This document shows positions 1-14,800 of a stretch of 64,000 nt of DNA, one piece after another. Source of the stretch: Rotaria sp. Silwood1. Taxonomy: Eukaryota; Rotifera; Eurotatoria; Philodinida; Philodinidae. Numbering within the stretch: position 1 is the stretch's first letter; every line of letters starts with the position of its first letter. The notes beneath the pieces were generated by a model that was not told the DNA's origin, ran no database searches, and worked only from the letters and a program-made list of their open reading frames with translations. The position numbers and the translations under genes are program-made. The stretch spans positions 1,471,500-1,535,499 of the forward strand of contig CAJNOP010000037.1 of assembly GCA_905250075.1 (NCBI GenBank), read 5' to 3'.

Positions 1-120
1 TGGATTCAGTGGTACCTCATTAGTTGCAGTTACTAATGGTCGATCTTCATCTGGACCAAGTATACTTATACTTAATTTACGAATTCTAAACAACAAAATT
101 TTATTTGTATGCTTTTATAT

Positions 121-1163
121 AGGATATGAAAGGTCGATAACTTTTGAAATTGGCTCCCTGAAGAAATGTCGTTTCTTCTATATCAAACGACCACATACGA
201 TATCCACAAATGAGCTCTAGTAGAATTAGTCAATGACCGTCATGTTTAACTTGAACTCGACTATTGATGATTATTAACACTTTTTATCTAATCATCTCAT
301 GGATGATTACGCCATTTTCATAGGATTCGGTACCAATTTTCAAGGGCTGCGAAATAGTATAAATACATCGAGGAAAAAATACCAATCAAGCAAAGAAATC
401 CCAAGAAGATTAATCTCGAGGCATGATTATATAACTTTTCCTTTCTGATATTCAGTAGGTTTCGGTAAGAAAATTACAGCTTAAATGAAAACTAATATGA
501 TGTTCCGAATCAGCATCCAAAACTGAGTGAATTTAGATGTTGTTCAAAAGTTTTTCAAACCTTGTTTTTCCTTCGAAAAATTTACTTCAGATTCCTGTCA
601 GAATTGCGTCAAAAAATGACTTTCATAAAAAATTAGTTTTTATTTTTTATTCATATGCCATTTGAAGCTCTACTATCGTTTTAGTACCTTAGAGCTTGAT
701 TTCTACATTCAAAATAACTTTTCGACGGAGTTCAATTTTTGATTTAACCATGAGGAAGGCACAGGAACAAGTTTTTCGAGGAAAAAATAAAACTTCGCAA
801 AGTTTTGAAAAAACATGTAAGTTGACTCGATTTGAGATGCTGATTCAGAATATCATATTAATTTTTACCTAAATCGTAATTTTCGTATCGAACTCTCCTG
901 AATATCACTAAGAAAAGGCTTAAAATCATTTCTCGAAAATCATCTTCTGGAGATCGCCTTGTATGGCCAGTATTTTTCCTCGATGTTTTTAATACCATTT
1001 TGAAACGCTTATAAAGTGTTGATTATAAGCAGAGATCAGGCTCAATGCATATATAATGGCTATGACTAATTTTACCAGAGCTGACTTTCGATATCTTGTG
1101 TGATAAATTGATATAGAAGAAATGGAATTTCTCGACGAAGTAAATTTCAACAGTTATCGATCT
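121..1163. repeat. Large imperfect inverted repeat (fold-back)
   Basis: The left arm (about 121-620) and the right arm (about 735-1163) are imperfect reverse complements over more than 400 bp, with a short unique centre near 620-735. Matching landmarks include TCGATAACTTTTGAAATT near 133 against the reverse complement of 1144-1163, TTTCTTCTATATCAAA near 171 against 1107-1124, and GAATCAGCATC near 509 against 838-850. The right arm ends inside the last coding exon of the SLC4 gene, so the transporter's stop codon lies in the repeat. It may be a fold-back transposon or an inverted duplication of the gene's 3' flank. No transposase is visible. Arm boundaries are approximate. Confidence 0.75.
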
Positions 1164-4100
1164 CACTCCGATAAATAAGGAACCTTTTCTTTAAAGCTGA
1201 TCCACGTGATGGTTTATCAGTAGTTGGTTGTTTTGGAGTGTGCAATTTTCCTTCAGACGATGGTTCTTTATCTTTTGTTGTAGCTATTGATCTCCATAGA
1301 AATGTTTTACCAACTTCTTCAGAAAAGTTTATCACACCTGTTGATGTATCTATCTACAAAAAAGAAAAGCAAACGAGGTTAATAATGAACAAGAAAATAA
1401 CAACTAATCAATAATTACTTTAACATTTTCTGTTGGTACTTTCATTACTTGACCATGACCAACTGGTATACGAATTTCACCATTGTTAAGTGTTATTGTG
1501 TCACTTGTCTAAGAAATTAATTAGAAAAAGTCTTTTACAATATACATTAACTTCGAAAACATTTCTAGGTAAATAATGAATATTATAAGTTATAATATAT
1601 AGGATTTGAGTAAAAATATAATATTTTCAAATTATTGGTTTGACCTTTTTTTATTGTCAATTTTCTATGCATTCCAGCATCGTATATATGCATAACTATT
1701 TATTGCAACGACAGCTTTCGTATGATATTAAAATAACTGATATAACATAGATGAGACTAAACAACAAATAATTTAATTCTAAAACAATGCTTTGTTGCAA
1801 TATCTTACAGAAAAGCTGTATCGTATTCTAAATAATATCGTTTTGTAGAAAACTATATAAGCTTCCTGGTTCATATAAAACATATGTCTTCTAACAACTT
1901 TTGTTTTGGGCTAGGTTATAGTTATTTAATTGTGATTACTACAGTACGACCTCTCTATTGTAGGCATTATTGAGATTGACCAAAAGCGCTTACGTTTACG
2001 AAGATACTCATTATTGTGAGGTTTTCAGTTTTTTTTTAAATTCATAAGTACTCAGTCGCAATCGCTTTTCATGTGTACAAGGTGATTTTTTTTTCTTCTT
2101 TCCAACAATTTATTGGTTCAGCTTCTTTTAATCAGAGGTAAATCAGCATGTATTAACATGATTGTATCTTACCAACTGTTAGCACAAATGTTACATCAAG
2201 CACTGTTACTATTGTCTTATATAGCTTTTTTGCTTTTTTATATGCACGGTTAGTCCATCTCCTTTTTATGCATATCTCCTAGTTGTTTGTCATAACATAA
2301 TACATATAACATCGGTTTTTTCTTCTTCTGCGCATGATTGATAGAACATATGTTGTTCACAGTAGAGATGTTGTTATTACGTATGGAACTAGAAATAAGT
2401 GCCCTCTGCTCAGAATAAGAAGATGTTCATTTTTAAGAGGTTCCTTCCTCACATAATTCTCTTAGGCGAGAACTATAGGCTGCCTAGCTGCAGGAGGTGC
2501 TGGCGTAGAAAGATTTTACTGTAGCTATGAAAAATCAGTGCTACCAACTAAAGATGCTATAATAGCATTCACATTGGCCGTTGTAAAATATATAGAATAT
2601 TTCTATTTTTTGATCTATTAATAACTATTCCCTTTCCTTACGTTATGAAACTTAGAAAAGGAAAATAAGAATAAAATTCTTTTTAATCGGTTGAAATTAT
2701 TTTTCTTTAAATTACATGCTTTCATACATATTTGCAATAAAAATGTTGTTCTTTCTAACAAAAGCATAAAGGTCATGGTTATACGATATTTCATTGCAAT
2801 ACTATATCAAAAAACAAAATTTTTGCAGAATTTTTGCCTTCCTTCGTTATCTAATCTATTGAAATACTTGTTCAGTGAATGTTATACAAGTACTTGAACA
2901 ATACTTATACTACATATCTTGGGATCTTATCTCTCTAGTGGTTTTCGATAGAATGAAAGTCAGAGATCAGTTTCATGACAATTTTATATCAATCCTCAAA
3001 CTTTTGTTTCTTATATTTTCTTAAATATTATGTCTTAACAAACCTTCTTGCCATTTTCATCTGTGTCTTCAATGATACTGTTTTTTCTTTCTTCAATTTC
3101 TTTTTTAACGACTTCCGGCATAATATCATCCAAATATTCAAGTTCACGTTGTGTAAATAGATAATCCATTACTTTTCTTGCACCAACTAATGCTAAAACC
3201 ATTATGGGAAATAATATTGATATTCTTTTTATTGATTTAATAATCCATAACATAGCTAAACAACTTAATTGTATAAGTGTAAATAAGTGTACTCGACGTG
3301 TTCGTACATGACGAAGATAAACATAATCTGGTTGATATTTTTCAGGCATAAATATTAATAATATGCGAGATATTAATTGTATTTCTTTCATTGATGATAT
3401 ACCCATATAAAGAAAAACACCATAAAGTACAGGCATAGGTATAAAAGCTAATAATTTTGTTAAAAATACGGATAGACCGATAAAAAGAAATACAATAAAA
3501 CCAGTCAAACGTTGTTCTCTAACACCTAAAAATTTTGGTTTTTCACCTGGTGCTGCTGTTTCAGATTCAAGTTTAAGTGCAATGACATGATTAATTGAAA
3601 GTACAGTAGCTGCAACAAACCATGGAAGACCAAGTATTGAATTAATTCCAATACAAAGTGCAACAATTAACAGATCAAGATGATAGCCACATCCTTTCTA
3701 TTAGAGAAAAAACAACAGAAATTCTTTATGGTAATTTTAATTTAAAATTACTTTAAGTTTATTTTCTTTTCGATTTATAATAACTGCTGTTATTTGTTGA
3801 TCCATAAAAATAAGTATTGTAGCTAATAATGCTGGTAATAATGCAGCAAACCACATAACCATAGGATTTTTTCCAAATGGATTTATAATCCAACCACGAC
3901 CTTCTTTTGTTGTAGCAAATTTTTGTGGTACACTTAATTTTGGTGTATCAAGACCAATTAAATTGTCAAAGAATACATTGAGAAATATAGCTATAACAAC
4001 ACCAAAATCGCTCACTTTTGAACGAATCTAAATAAAATAAAAAATATATAAAATAAACAATTTTCTCAAAACAAAAAATTCAATACGAACACCCATTGGT

Positions 4101-7100
4101 AAAAAGCGGCTAAATTTAAAATTTTTTAATGTATATGCCAAAACAAATGTTGATACAAATAAAAGAATTGAAAAGAAAAATACATCTGGTGTGTATACTT
4201 TGTTGTATGCATCACCACATTCACCAATAAATTCATACGATTTGTTTTTATAACAAGCCTAAATCGAAGAAATTTTGTTTTGAAAAAGTATCAAGAAAGA
4301 AACACAAATTTCTTTTTACACTTATTGTCATTCTTGTCCTATTTAATGCGATATTATCTCTTATACATGTACAACCTGGTGGTAGTAAAGCAGTTGTATG
4401 TAATTGAACAGGTTGCTTCTTGTTTATTTCAATCATTTTATCAAATGCTTCATAGATAAATATAATACCAATAAGAGCCGCAAAACTTTCCTCTAAAAAC
4501 AAAAGAAAATGATATTCTCAAGAGAAAAAAGGTCATATATGAAAATTTATTAATTATAAATTCTCGTTTTATTTTTTCTGTAGATACACAATAATATATT
4601 TGTTTACGAAATCTCAAAGGAATTTTATTTGTCTTTCGATCAATTTTGAAAAACTACTTGGTGAAAAAGAAAAGTCAGTTTGTGATATTAAAAATTTGAA
4701 TAGACAATTATAAATATTTCTATGATCAAATTTTTAGATCAATTGAAAAAAAAAACTAAAAACGAACTGTGAAGTTTAAAATCAACATTTATAATCAAAA
4801 TGTTAATAGTTTCATAATATTACTCTATGATGATTTAATATGATAAAATCATTTTCAAAGCAAAAACATGCCAAAAGATATTATCGAAACCTTAGATCAA
4901 GTCACGCTAACAATGTTTTGTGTATCTTCATAGGTCTGTTTTTCTTTTTTCTATTTTTTGCATTTCATTCACTAATGTTTCTATTTTCTAATAAAATATT
5001 CATCAGAAGAAATTATACTCTAATAAATTTAACAAAATAAATTAATTAGAAAATGAATTCTATATGAATGAATTCGTTTAATCTAGTTGTAATATGATTT
5101 AATAAAACAATGTAATATTTTTAAACAAGATAAAAACTCTGTTTTTTTGAAACAAAATTATTTGCAAAAAAAAACAAACAACTAACCCGTAAATCTTGTT
5201 ATGTATTTTACAAGATAACTTGCGTCGGTAACAACCATAATTAACAAAATCGTTGCTGTCCATAGGCCAATCCAACAACGCAAGTTCATATAATCATAGC
5301 CATGATTTCTAAAAAGTAAAATAATATTTCCTTGAAAAAAAAAGTACTTATTGATTTCATACGTGCAAAAATGATTGACAATTGTTTCAAAAACCAGCAC
5401 AGGACCTGTACTGCCTAAGATTGTTAATGGTTGACCGGCAAATAAATGATATAGAATACCACAAATGGCACCTGATAGTAGACTTTCAATTGCAGCCTTA
5501 AGATTTCAAAAACGAAAACAAAAACAAATTTTGTTTTTAATTCTTTATTTATTATTTATTATTAGATTACCATATTATTATCAGTTGCTTTACTTAAAAG
5601 GCCACCAAATGTAATAATTGGTGATAAACAAGCAAAATAAAGAAAAATAATTGCCGCAAGAGATTGAAATGATATAGCATCAGTAAAATCTGATACATAG
5701 AATCGTATTTTACGTTTTATATCATTAATAAGACCACCGCAAAATCTAATATACAAAACAAATAAATTATTTTTTTTTATTTATTTTCTTCTTACCTTCC
5801 TGTTCGACTCAATGCTGGATCAAATTCATGTTCGGTATGTTCTTCTGCAGTCATTTGTGTAAGACCATTAGTTTTTTTTCGTTCAAGTCTATCTTCCTAT
5901 ATATTTTTGTTTGTATAAAATATTTCTCATTTTTCGATTAAAATTTATTTAGATCTTACTTTATTTGGTACGCTTTTTGGTGGTTCAATACGTGTTTTAG
6001 GATCCCATTCACCCGGTGGTAATACAGTGACATGATCAAGAAAGTCATCAATACCTAGATAAATTAAATTTAAAGTATTTTACTTTTTTATTTCTTCATA
6101 TGTTTTTTTTTTCTTATGTAGTTCGCTCATGTGCTTCTCAATAATTATTTCCTTGAATCTTTTTTTTTTTTAACTTTGGCTATTTCTGAACTACATCACC
6201 TGTTTTAGTCACCTGCAAGTAGATCATCTCGATTGCGAGCTCGATAAGCAACATCATGAAAAATCTAAAATGAAAAATTAGAATTGAAAGTTTTGTGTTT
6301 GTATTGTTATATATATACTTCATCAGCCATTAATGTGGCTATAGAACGTCCAACTTCATGATAACGTAAATGTTCATTAGATGGTCCAAGAAGTATAAAG
6401 AGAAAACGTGTTGGTAATGCAACTTCAACAAGATCAGGTAGTATAACACCTTTTGATAGACGAACAAATGCATAGATTGGTACTTGAATAAAATCTACAG
6501 CACCAACTAAAACATTTGTAGCTTCAGCGTTAGCTGGAACTTTTTTCATAAAATGTAAATTAATCTATAAGAAAATGAAAACCATATAGATGAAATAACG
6601 AAAGACATTTTTTGTGTTTGTTTTTACTTTAACACGAGATTCATTAGCCGATAAACCAACAGCTGATTCGTCACCTTCAGGTATTCGTGTTTTGGATGGC
6701 TCTACATTAGCGACTAAAATAAGGATACTTGTTAGTTGATCACATTATAAATTAGTAATATTAAAATTAATCATCTTCGTTTTTTTTAAAATATGTTGCC
6801 ATTCTCATGCAGTGAAATCATACTATGTTTTTTTAGTGCATTTATCTACTATGTAAAGGGATCTTACACATGGAGCAGAAATTGCGCTAGGTGTGTCGTT
6901 TATTACAATCAGGAAATCGAGTGAAGATTGGATATGATAAGGCTCAAACATACAGAATATATTGTGTGAAATAGGGAATATGCATAAATAAATAAATAAA
7001 TAAATAAATAAAGATACCTGTGAGAAATTTTTCACAAGAAGGATGACCTGTTAGTACTGTGAGATATTTGTTTATTTCTTTCTTAGTTGAGTATTTTATT

Positions 7101-8392
7101 TTTATTCTTTTAAATCTTACATTTAACAAAATGTGTTGGTGTTTGATTAGGATTTGTTGTCAAAGCTGAGCTACTGGCAGCTGTTGCTATTGTTCCTTGA
7201 TCAACATTTGGTGCAGTTACATCTTTTTGTGAACGATTTCTTGAAAATTCGGCTAATGAACGTGTAAATGGTAATGGTTTTTTACTTTCTTGTGAATGTA
7301 ACTGTCGATGAAATTCTTTTTCATGCTAAATTTTTTATCAAATAATTTATTTTTCTCAAATAAAAAACAAAAAAACTTTAAAACAAACCTGATGAACATG
7401 TTTTAAAAGAAGTGCATTACGTACAACAAAACGTTTATCAGATGATAATAATTCATTAGCAATCATATCATCAAGAATCATATCTAATTGATAGAGAACA
7501 AAATAGTTTATAATATAATTATTATTTATTTATAATTAAATACAAACCAACAATAACGGTTAATTGATCAGCATGCATATCAAGTATAACACTTCCTTTT
7601 GAAATAAAATTTCGTAATTCAAGTAATGAATGTAATGATAATGTAGCAACATGTGGTTTACTCCATCGACCACCACTTTCAACATCTTCTTCAAATTTTA
7701 CCCATCTACAAGAAATTTTTATATAATCACTTTTTATCTTAGTAGATCAAAAAAATTATTATTATTTTACCTAGCAGTTTCTTTCCAACCTTGTTCAACT
7801 GATTCACCAGATTCGTTTTGTTTTTCTCCACCAGTTACTAATTCATCTAACTCAATAAATAAATCATGTGGTTTATGTTCTTCATCATCATACTCTTGAT
7901 CTTCATCACCAAGTAAAAACTGAACACGTGCACCGGGACTTTCTTCATAGAAAATAGATAGTTTTTTTATTTTGTTCAAATTTCAAAAACAAATGTTTCT
8001 ATTTTACGAATATTACTTGAATCATTTGTTTCATTCGAAGGAATCGATCTAAATGCCATATCAGGTGACTCCATAGGTTGACGTAATCGACGATGACGTC
8101 TTCGACGTCTTTCACTTGGATTGTATGCTGTTAAACTCGGCTGATGATATATCGATTTATGTGATTCTAATCAAAATTAAAATGTGTATATAGCATTGTT
8201 TAAATATAACAAACTTAACGAACAAAATAACAGAATAAAATATTTACCATCATCAGTTATTATTCGTCGAACTTCATTTCGTCGAAAATCAGATATAGGA
8301 CTATTCAATGTTGATGATGGATCAGAACTCATATGATCTCGGTCAGTTGGTATTGGCGGATAAGATGAAAATTCGTCGAGTGGATCAGACAT
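1147..8392 (-). CDS. SLC4: SLC4-family Na+-coupled bicarbonate transporter
   Basis: Plasma-membrane Na+/HCO3- (possibly Cl-/HCO3-) transporter controlling pH. Exons in gene order: 8392-8248, 8166-8017, 7942-7771, 7705-7548, 7483-7389, 7325-7121, 6713-6628, 6564-6319, 6264-6213, 6054-5960, 5896-5796, 5745-5571, 5496-5363, 5308-5187, 4492-4320, 4258-4087, 4027-3752, 3697-3044, 1508-1419, 1353-1147; about 1168 residues. The cytoplasmic N-terminal domain has the Arg-rich patch and the [10 protein letters not shown] block. The membrane domain carries [43 protein letters not shown] and [15 protein letters not shown]. The tail contains [14 protein letters not shown], as in Na+-driven members, which supports linking the two distant last exons; reading through the exon ending at 3044 would instead stop after KVC. 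The junction 4087/4027 is one base out of frame with GT-AG. An AG acceptor lies 25 nt before the ATG. Which subtype (NBC, NDCBE) cannot be told. Confidence 0.9.
1511..3034. other. Long SLC4 intron without recognised content
   Basis: This lies between the penultimate exons of the SLC4 gene. It is AT-rich with poly-T runs, and I see no coding exon or clear terminal repeats. Its length is about 30 times that of the other introns of the gene, so it probably hides degraded inserted DNA. Confidence 0.5.
6988..7012. repeat. (AAAT)n microsatellite
   Basis: About six perfect copies of AAAT lie inside an SLC4 intron between the exons at 7121 and 6713. Confidence 0.9.
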
Positions 8393-8419
8393 TTTTTTTA
8401 ATATATATATAGAAATTCT

Positions 8420-11400
8420 GAACAAAATCAAAATAAGATCCTTTAAGAGAAAAAAAAAGAAAACAACGCATAAAAAAAATATAAACATTAAGAAAAAAAC
8501 AATAGTTTATATGCATGGATTGATTAATAACAAAATTTGACATTAATTACGAGAAAAAATATATAAACTAGTCTGGCAAACTGCTAAGAAAATCTTCGAT
8601 TCTGTATTAGAACAAAGAAAATTAGGCATCAAAATGGCTCTCCCAGTAGTTCTGTGAAGCAAATAAAAAACAAAGAAGACAACACATCGCCATGAAAAGG
8701 TCATTGAGCGACCTTGGTAAGATAAGAACCAAGCAGCTACATACGCACATACATACTCTGATGAATATTGATGCTGAAAAACTTTGAATTTATGAAATAT
8801 TTCGATAAGCAACAATACAAAAAAAAAGACGAAAGACTATCGAGCAAATATTCAAGGAAAGAAAGCAAATGAATCGGTGTTAACATATAAAATGTAAAGT
8901 AAATAAACTCCCAGGTGAGGAAATATAAACTCAATGTCTACGATTTATTTAATTTGTAATGATGACGAATGAAGAAATAATTTTTTCGAACATATTTCTA
9001 CTAAATAAGAAATAACGAGGATATATGCTACAACATTATAGACTATATGAAACCTAAATATATATTTATATAAAACAAGATTGCTTATTATCTTCATGCA
9101 AAGTATTTAGAAGTTTTCTTTTAATATATGTTTACAGGTTCGAAAGTATGTCAAGTTAGGTGCTCATGTCGTTAATAAATTTTTGAAAGTATCGTGAGAA
9201 TTGTTTTTTGTTTACACCGAACGATCAAATAGAATCCTTACAAACAAAATAGAAATTCACAAGAACATTAAATATGTATAATATTAGGAAAAGGGATAAG
9301 TAACAAATATCACTATTGAGATGTGTTAGAACTCTAATGTGACACTATGCGCAAGCAACATATTGTACTATCCTGCTCGTTGTCTTTCCAATTATTGCTT
9401 TTCACCAATCATCAACATATCTCAGTTCTTTTTTTTCTATTTCTATTTCTTTTTTCCTCTATCGTCATCTCATAGTTTTGTTGTATATAAGAAAAGAGAA
9501 AAGGACGAGATCGTCTACAACTTCTCAGAAAACTAGCATTGCATTCTCACATTTTTTCTCATCTGTCTGATTCTCTTTCTTTCTCTTGCTTCTGTTCTCG
9601 GCAACTTGTTGCTCTATTAATAATGACGTTAACTCGTAGAATTCATGAAAAGAAGATATTTCAGAGTGTTCATTATCGCTAAAATCTAATCATAAAATTT
9701 ACACTTTTGTAGATCGTATCGTGGTTCTATTCATCAGTAATTTTAATATGTTTAAACAAAAAAATACATAAAAAGACAGCAAAACAAAAATCGGAAGCAA
9801 AATTATTTTCAATTTTTTCTTATCTTATAGAATCTAAAGAATTCTCATATTCCTATGTCTTACAACGGTTGGTCTCCAATCGACGATTTAATTACCATTG
9901 ATACTCAATCTGAAAAAGAATGAGAAGAAGAAGAAGAAAAAACAGCCTGAATCGATTAATTTCACACTCTCTAAAAGAAAAACAAAAAAGATAAATAAAT
10001 AAATAAATGAATAAATCAATAGCTAAATAATGTATAAGTACGTTCAAACTATGTTCTATAGACACGTCTATATATACTGTTAATGGAATGAATTCATTAA
10101 TTTAGAAAAATGAAAAAATAGTAATAAATGAATTCATCATTTAATAGTTTTACATTTGCTACCGATTAACTAAAGAGAAAAAAATGCATTAAATATAATC
10201 AAACATACTGCATGCTCATCAAAAGTAAAAAAAAAAAGAAAATGTCTGGTTTTTTTCTTGATGCATTGAAAAAATACTTTCGAGTGTAAACTACTTATGA
10301 TCAAAGCGAAAAAAATTCTTTTCAAAAAAACCTAACCGAATCCCTTGGCGATTGATAGGTAAATAATGTACTTCGCAATAACTTTCGATAATTGTTTTTC
10401 CTAACCGGCAACACCATGTTAGTATTGATTTTTTAACTGTTCATATCTAATTATTAGAAAAAAACACACATAATAATCATATTTTATCTTTTGAATATAA
10501 TCCGTAGAGAAATAAATTAAAATATCCTAGATTGTATTTTATTTCTTGTACTAAATATAGTATTTTTAATAATACTTATCGTTCTTTGTGTAACTTTTTA
10601 CTTTCTCTTCGGCATTCATTCTATAACAAGTGCAGGTTCAGACATTTAGTACACACTTACAATGGATGTGTTTCCTCATTGGTAAATGTCGGAAAAAAAG
10701 GATGTTGTATATATAGACATTGCTAATGGTATTAATTTAGTATTAATAATATTATTATCATATGTTCATTGTTTCGATTCGTCACGATATTGTTAGCTTT
10801 ATTTTTTCTCATTGCTCCTTATATATTAACAGATATATGTCATTCATAAGAATAATATTAATCTATCGTTCATAGTAATATATGAATAGAATTCACTAGA
10901 AAAAAAACGTATCAAACGTCTGTATTAGTTTGATGGAAGTATAACATGGGGACAAGTATGAGTCTACTGTTGTTTGTCAAAATAATATATTTTTTTCTCT
11001 TTCTTCCTTCGTTTTTTTCCTCTCCGGTTATAGTTGTTCTTTAGAGTTTAGACGAAAGAAGGAGAGCGCACTAACATGAATAGTTGTATGAGTATCACTA
11101 TTGCAAGAGAACAAAACGTTTCTTACTCGTTCTTATAAAAGCTTGGCTAGATGGCTTTTTTTTTCTTTATTTTTTATATCATAGAATTTTACTATCTTTT
11201 TTCTTCAACAAGAGCTTGCCATCTTTAATCGATGCTTTGTTAAATGAACGGAGAACTAGATCGCTCGATTTTTCTTGTTCTATAACTTTTATTGTTATGT
11301 TTGTGTGTATAATACTGATAATTCTTAATGAAAAACGTATGCTAGAAATAGGATAAGAAAAAAGAAAGAAAAAAAAAAGAAAAAAGAAAAAAGATTACAT

Positions 11401-14400
11401 TATCAGTAATAACTTATTTGCTTGTAGTTGAATAAGTAAAAAAACAAAAACTTAACAAATGTTAGTATTATCGAATGATGATTTGTTTTTCTTTCCTCTA
11501 TTTGTTCTTTGTTGACTTTGAAAACAAAAAAAAAAGAAAAACTTCTTTGTTATGCATTGATGAAGACTTTTATTTGTTTATAAAATTTTATGTTCAATAT
11601 TTTAATAAAATATCAATTAATTAAAGTTTAGTATGAGTAATACTTCTAAAGCTAATGAAATATAAACAATTATTCATTCATTCATATAACATGTATATGC
11701 TACATTTCACCTGATACTTCTCGAACGAGATCATTATTTAAATGCACACATACATATATATATATATGTGTGAAAAATGAAATAAACTGACCTATTTCGC
11801 ACTTAAATTTTTATTTTATTACCTGCATAAAGTCGAGAATGATAAACATTAAAAAAAAGACTTCTATGAATTTCAAAACGAAATGCACTATAGTAGTTAT
11901 ATTTTGTCGTATTTTATCTCCAAAAAAAAATGTTATGCTTTAGAATTGTCAACAATATTGTGAATAAAGAAAAATATTCAATTGAATACTTTGATGAATA
12001 AATTCAAAAAAATATATTCATTCTATTTAGACTATGCTAATAAAAAGAAAACAAAAATGTGTTTATTTTTAGAATTATGAAATGAGATTCTTGTATTTAG
12101 TAGAAGAATCTAGAAAAAAAGATTAATTTCCTTTTTCAATAGCTTATCTATTCATTTAGAAATACATTTGTAAAGGAGGCTATGTTCAATTCATCGATTA
12201 TCTACTTGTCAAAATTGAGTATGATTCTAAGCGTTAATAACAAGTCCTAAGATTTATTAATAACATATGCATTCTATTAGAAAAGGACAAACTTGTTTTC
12301 ATTGTAAACACCGGATTATTTATTAGATTTTTAATATAACATAGATTTAAATTAAATAACTATTTGCTTTCCTTGTGAATCGTACTTCCCCTTCTTAGAA
12401 TAAAACATTACTCTGATTATGAGATTATTCATAAAAACAAATTCACAAGGTTTCATTGAAGATCATAAAATTTCAAAAAGTCCTTTTCGAAAATACAACG
12501 AATTTTAGCACTTATATACTCGATTTTCGATTAAAATATCATTTTTGTTTTTAATTAAAATTTCTATTTTCTCTAATAAAAAAAGTGTTTTTCTTAGTAA
12601 AAATCCTAGTTTCCGATGTTTATTTGCTAAAGGCATTTGTTTGAACAATTGGTCAAAAACTCTTGTCTTTCTTAGTTGGCTTTTTATCCTGAAGATTTAG
12701 CTAATATTGAAGTGAGATTAAATTCTAATCTATTAATTATTTATCAGATATCTAACATATCATGAAAATATAATATTTGATAGTCTTGAATGTTTACATT
12801 AATCTATTCAGTAAAAAAATATTGTTGATTTATGTTGAATTTTTATTTTTATTTTTCAATATTGAAATATGTATAATAGTTTTATTATAAGGTCTTTTTT
12901 TCTGAAAAGCTTATATTTCGACTTTTTTTTCTTTTTCATCTATTGATTTGTTTGTTTTTTAAATTAAATATACGATTTATTTCAATTCATATGTGCATTT
13001 ATTAGTAAAAAGATAATATTCACTAAATTATCTATTTCTGCCCACAAAAAAACACAGAACAATGATAAGTCAATGCAATCTAAAATGTTAATTTTGCTGA
13101 CAGCAATAGTTTCATTATATTTATCACGTTGTTTATCAGTGATTGTATCGAACATGTTTTGTTTTCATACTCGCTCTTTTATGTGAAGAAAAAGCAGTCA
13201 TGCATAAAAAATAACAAAAATTACGATAGACTCACGATCAATTATTCAGAAAAGGTATCTAAGCATACAGACATACACTATGATTTAAAAAAAAACAAGT
13301 AAGTACAATAAATATTTATGTTGAAATTTGACAGTAAATAACAATTAATAAAAAATCATACGATAATGATAATACATAGAATTACAATCATCCGTAATAT
13401 GACAAAGTAGATTTCTGGTGAATTTAATTATATAATAGTTTTTTTTTAATTTATTTGGTCCATTTCTTTTTCTGAAGCCATAGAAAAACGTGTAAACCGT
13501 TAGATATAACTGTATATTACTGAGACAAGAAAATATCTCTATCAACTATTTATATTACATAAATAGTTTGACATATGTAATAATAATTTCATTATTAGGT
13601 TTTCCTATAAAGAGTCAATCATATTATATTTATTTAGTAACATTGTTATTATCTTAGTAACCATGCAATCTCTGTGTACATGACAGTAATGACGTACTTC
13701 CGTTGTTACTGTGCGAACCGGAATTAGAAAAATTCCGATTCAGTTACTTACAGATATTATGATGATGATGTCACAGCTTGTATCTAGTGAATCATTTCCA
13801 ACATATGCTCGAAGGTTAAGAAGTCTAATCGTTTCGAAGAAAAAAAAACGAAATAATTTTTATTCTTTTGCATTTTGTCGATTCAAAATCTGACTAGATA
13901 TCATATAAAAACATGTGGTGCTCTTTATATTGTTCTCTGTCATTGAAAATCGATTTAAATGTGTCATTGAGCCAATTGATTAACTTGCATCTAACTTTAA
14001 CTTGAATGTTTTCGAACTAGACTTGAGATATTCCTTAGTTTTATCGTTTTAAGATTGCTGCTATTATTCTATAGCTAAATTTCTAGATTTCACTTACCAA
14101 TATGGTACGCAAATATTTTTAGTAAATATCCAAAAACTCATGCTAATTCTAAAATAGGACTTTTATCAAAATCAAATATTAGTTTAATTATATTTTCTTT
14201 TATCAAATTTTCAATAACTCAATATATATATATATACAAAAGATCAAAAATTTTCTTTGATAGAAACATCAATGTTCCATCGCTATGAAAAAATTAAATA
14301 ATATCATCAAATTTAGTCGTATTTTCGATGTAATTTGATGCACTATCTGATAATATTGTTTTCTTGCCTGACAAATATTCTATTACACGATTGTAAATTC

Positions 14401-14494
14401 GAAGAAGTTTATTTTACAATAATTCTTTAAAATTAATGACGAAAAATAGATCGAAAACGATAAATATTTCATACGAGTAACTATCAATAAGAGT
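8420..14494. other. Long AT-rich region with no recognisable gene
   Basis: No open frame longer than about 90 codons has recognisable domain content, and no chain of short exons with conserved motifs appears on either strand. It lies upstream of the SLC4 gene and could hold its promoter or decayed transposons. Short homopolymer and AT-repeat tracts are frequent (for example AT repeats near 11755 and 14225). Confidence 0.5.
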
Positions 14495-14523
14495 AGTTTC
14501 ATCAAGGGGGAAAAAGCGGATTG

Positions 14524-14800
14524 TGGTATCCCGGTATCCTCCGTATCCCCATTGTATCCTGTGTATCCTGATCGTATCCCGGATACGAGGATCCCTCATA
14601 TCCGGAATACGATTAGGATACCGCGGGGATACGGAGGATACAATGGGGATATGAGGGATACGGCGAGGATACAGAGGATACGATAGGAATATGGAGGATA
14701 TAACGGGGATACGTAGGGTACAATGAAAATACGAAGGATATAATGGATTACAGAGAATATGATAGAAATACGAAAGAAATGAAAAGGATACCGAGAATAC
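14524..14800. repeat. Subterminal minisatellite of the hAT element
   Basis: Degenerate tandem units of about 9-18 bp built on GGATACGGA and its complement (TATCCTCCG). A second, inverted block of the same unit lies near the other end at about 15546-15640. Open frames here (SYPPYP-like repeats on the minus strand) are by-products of the repeat. Confidence 0.85.
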
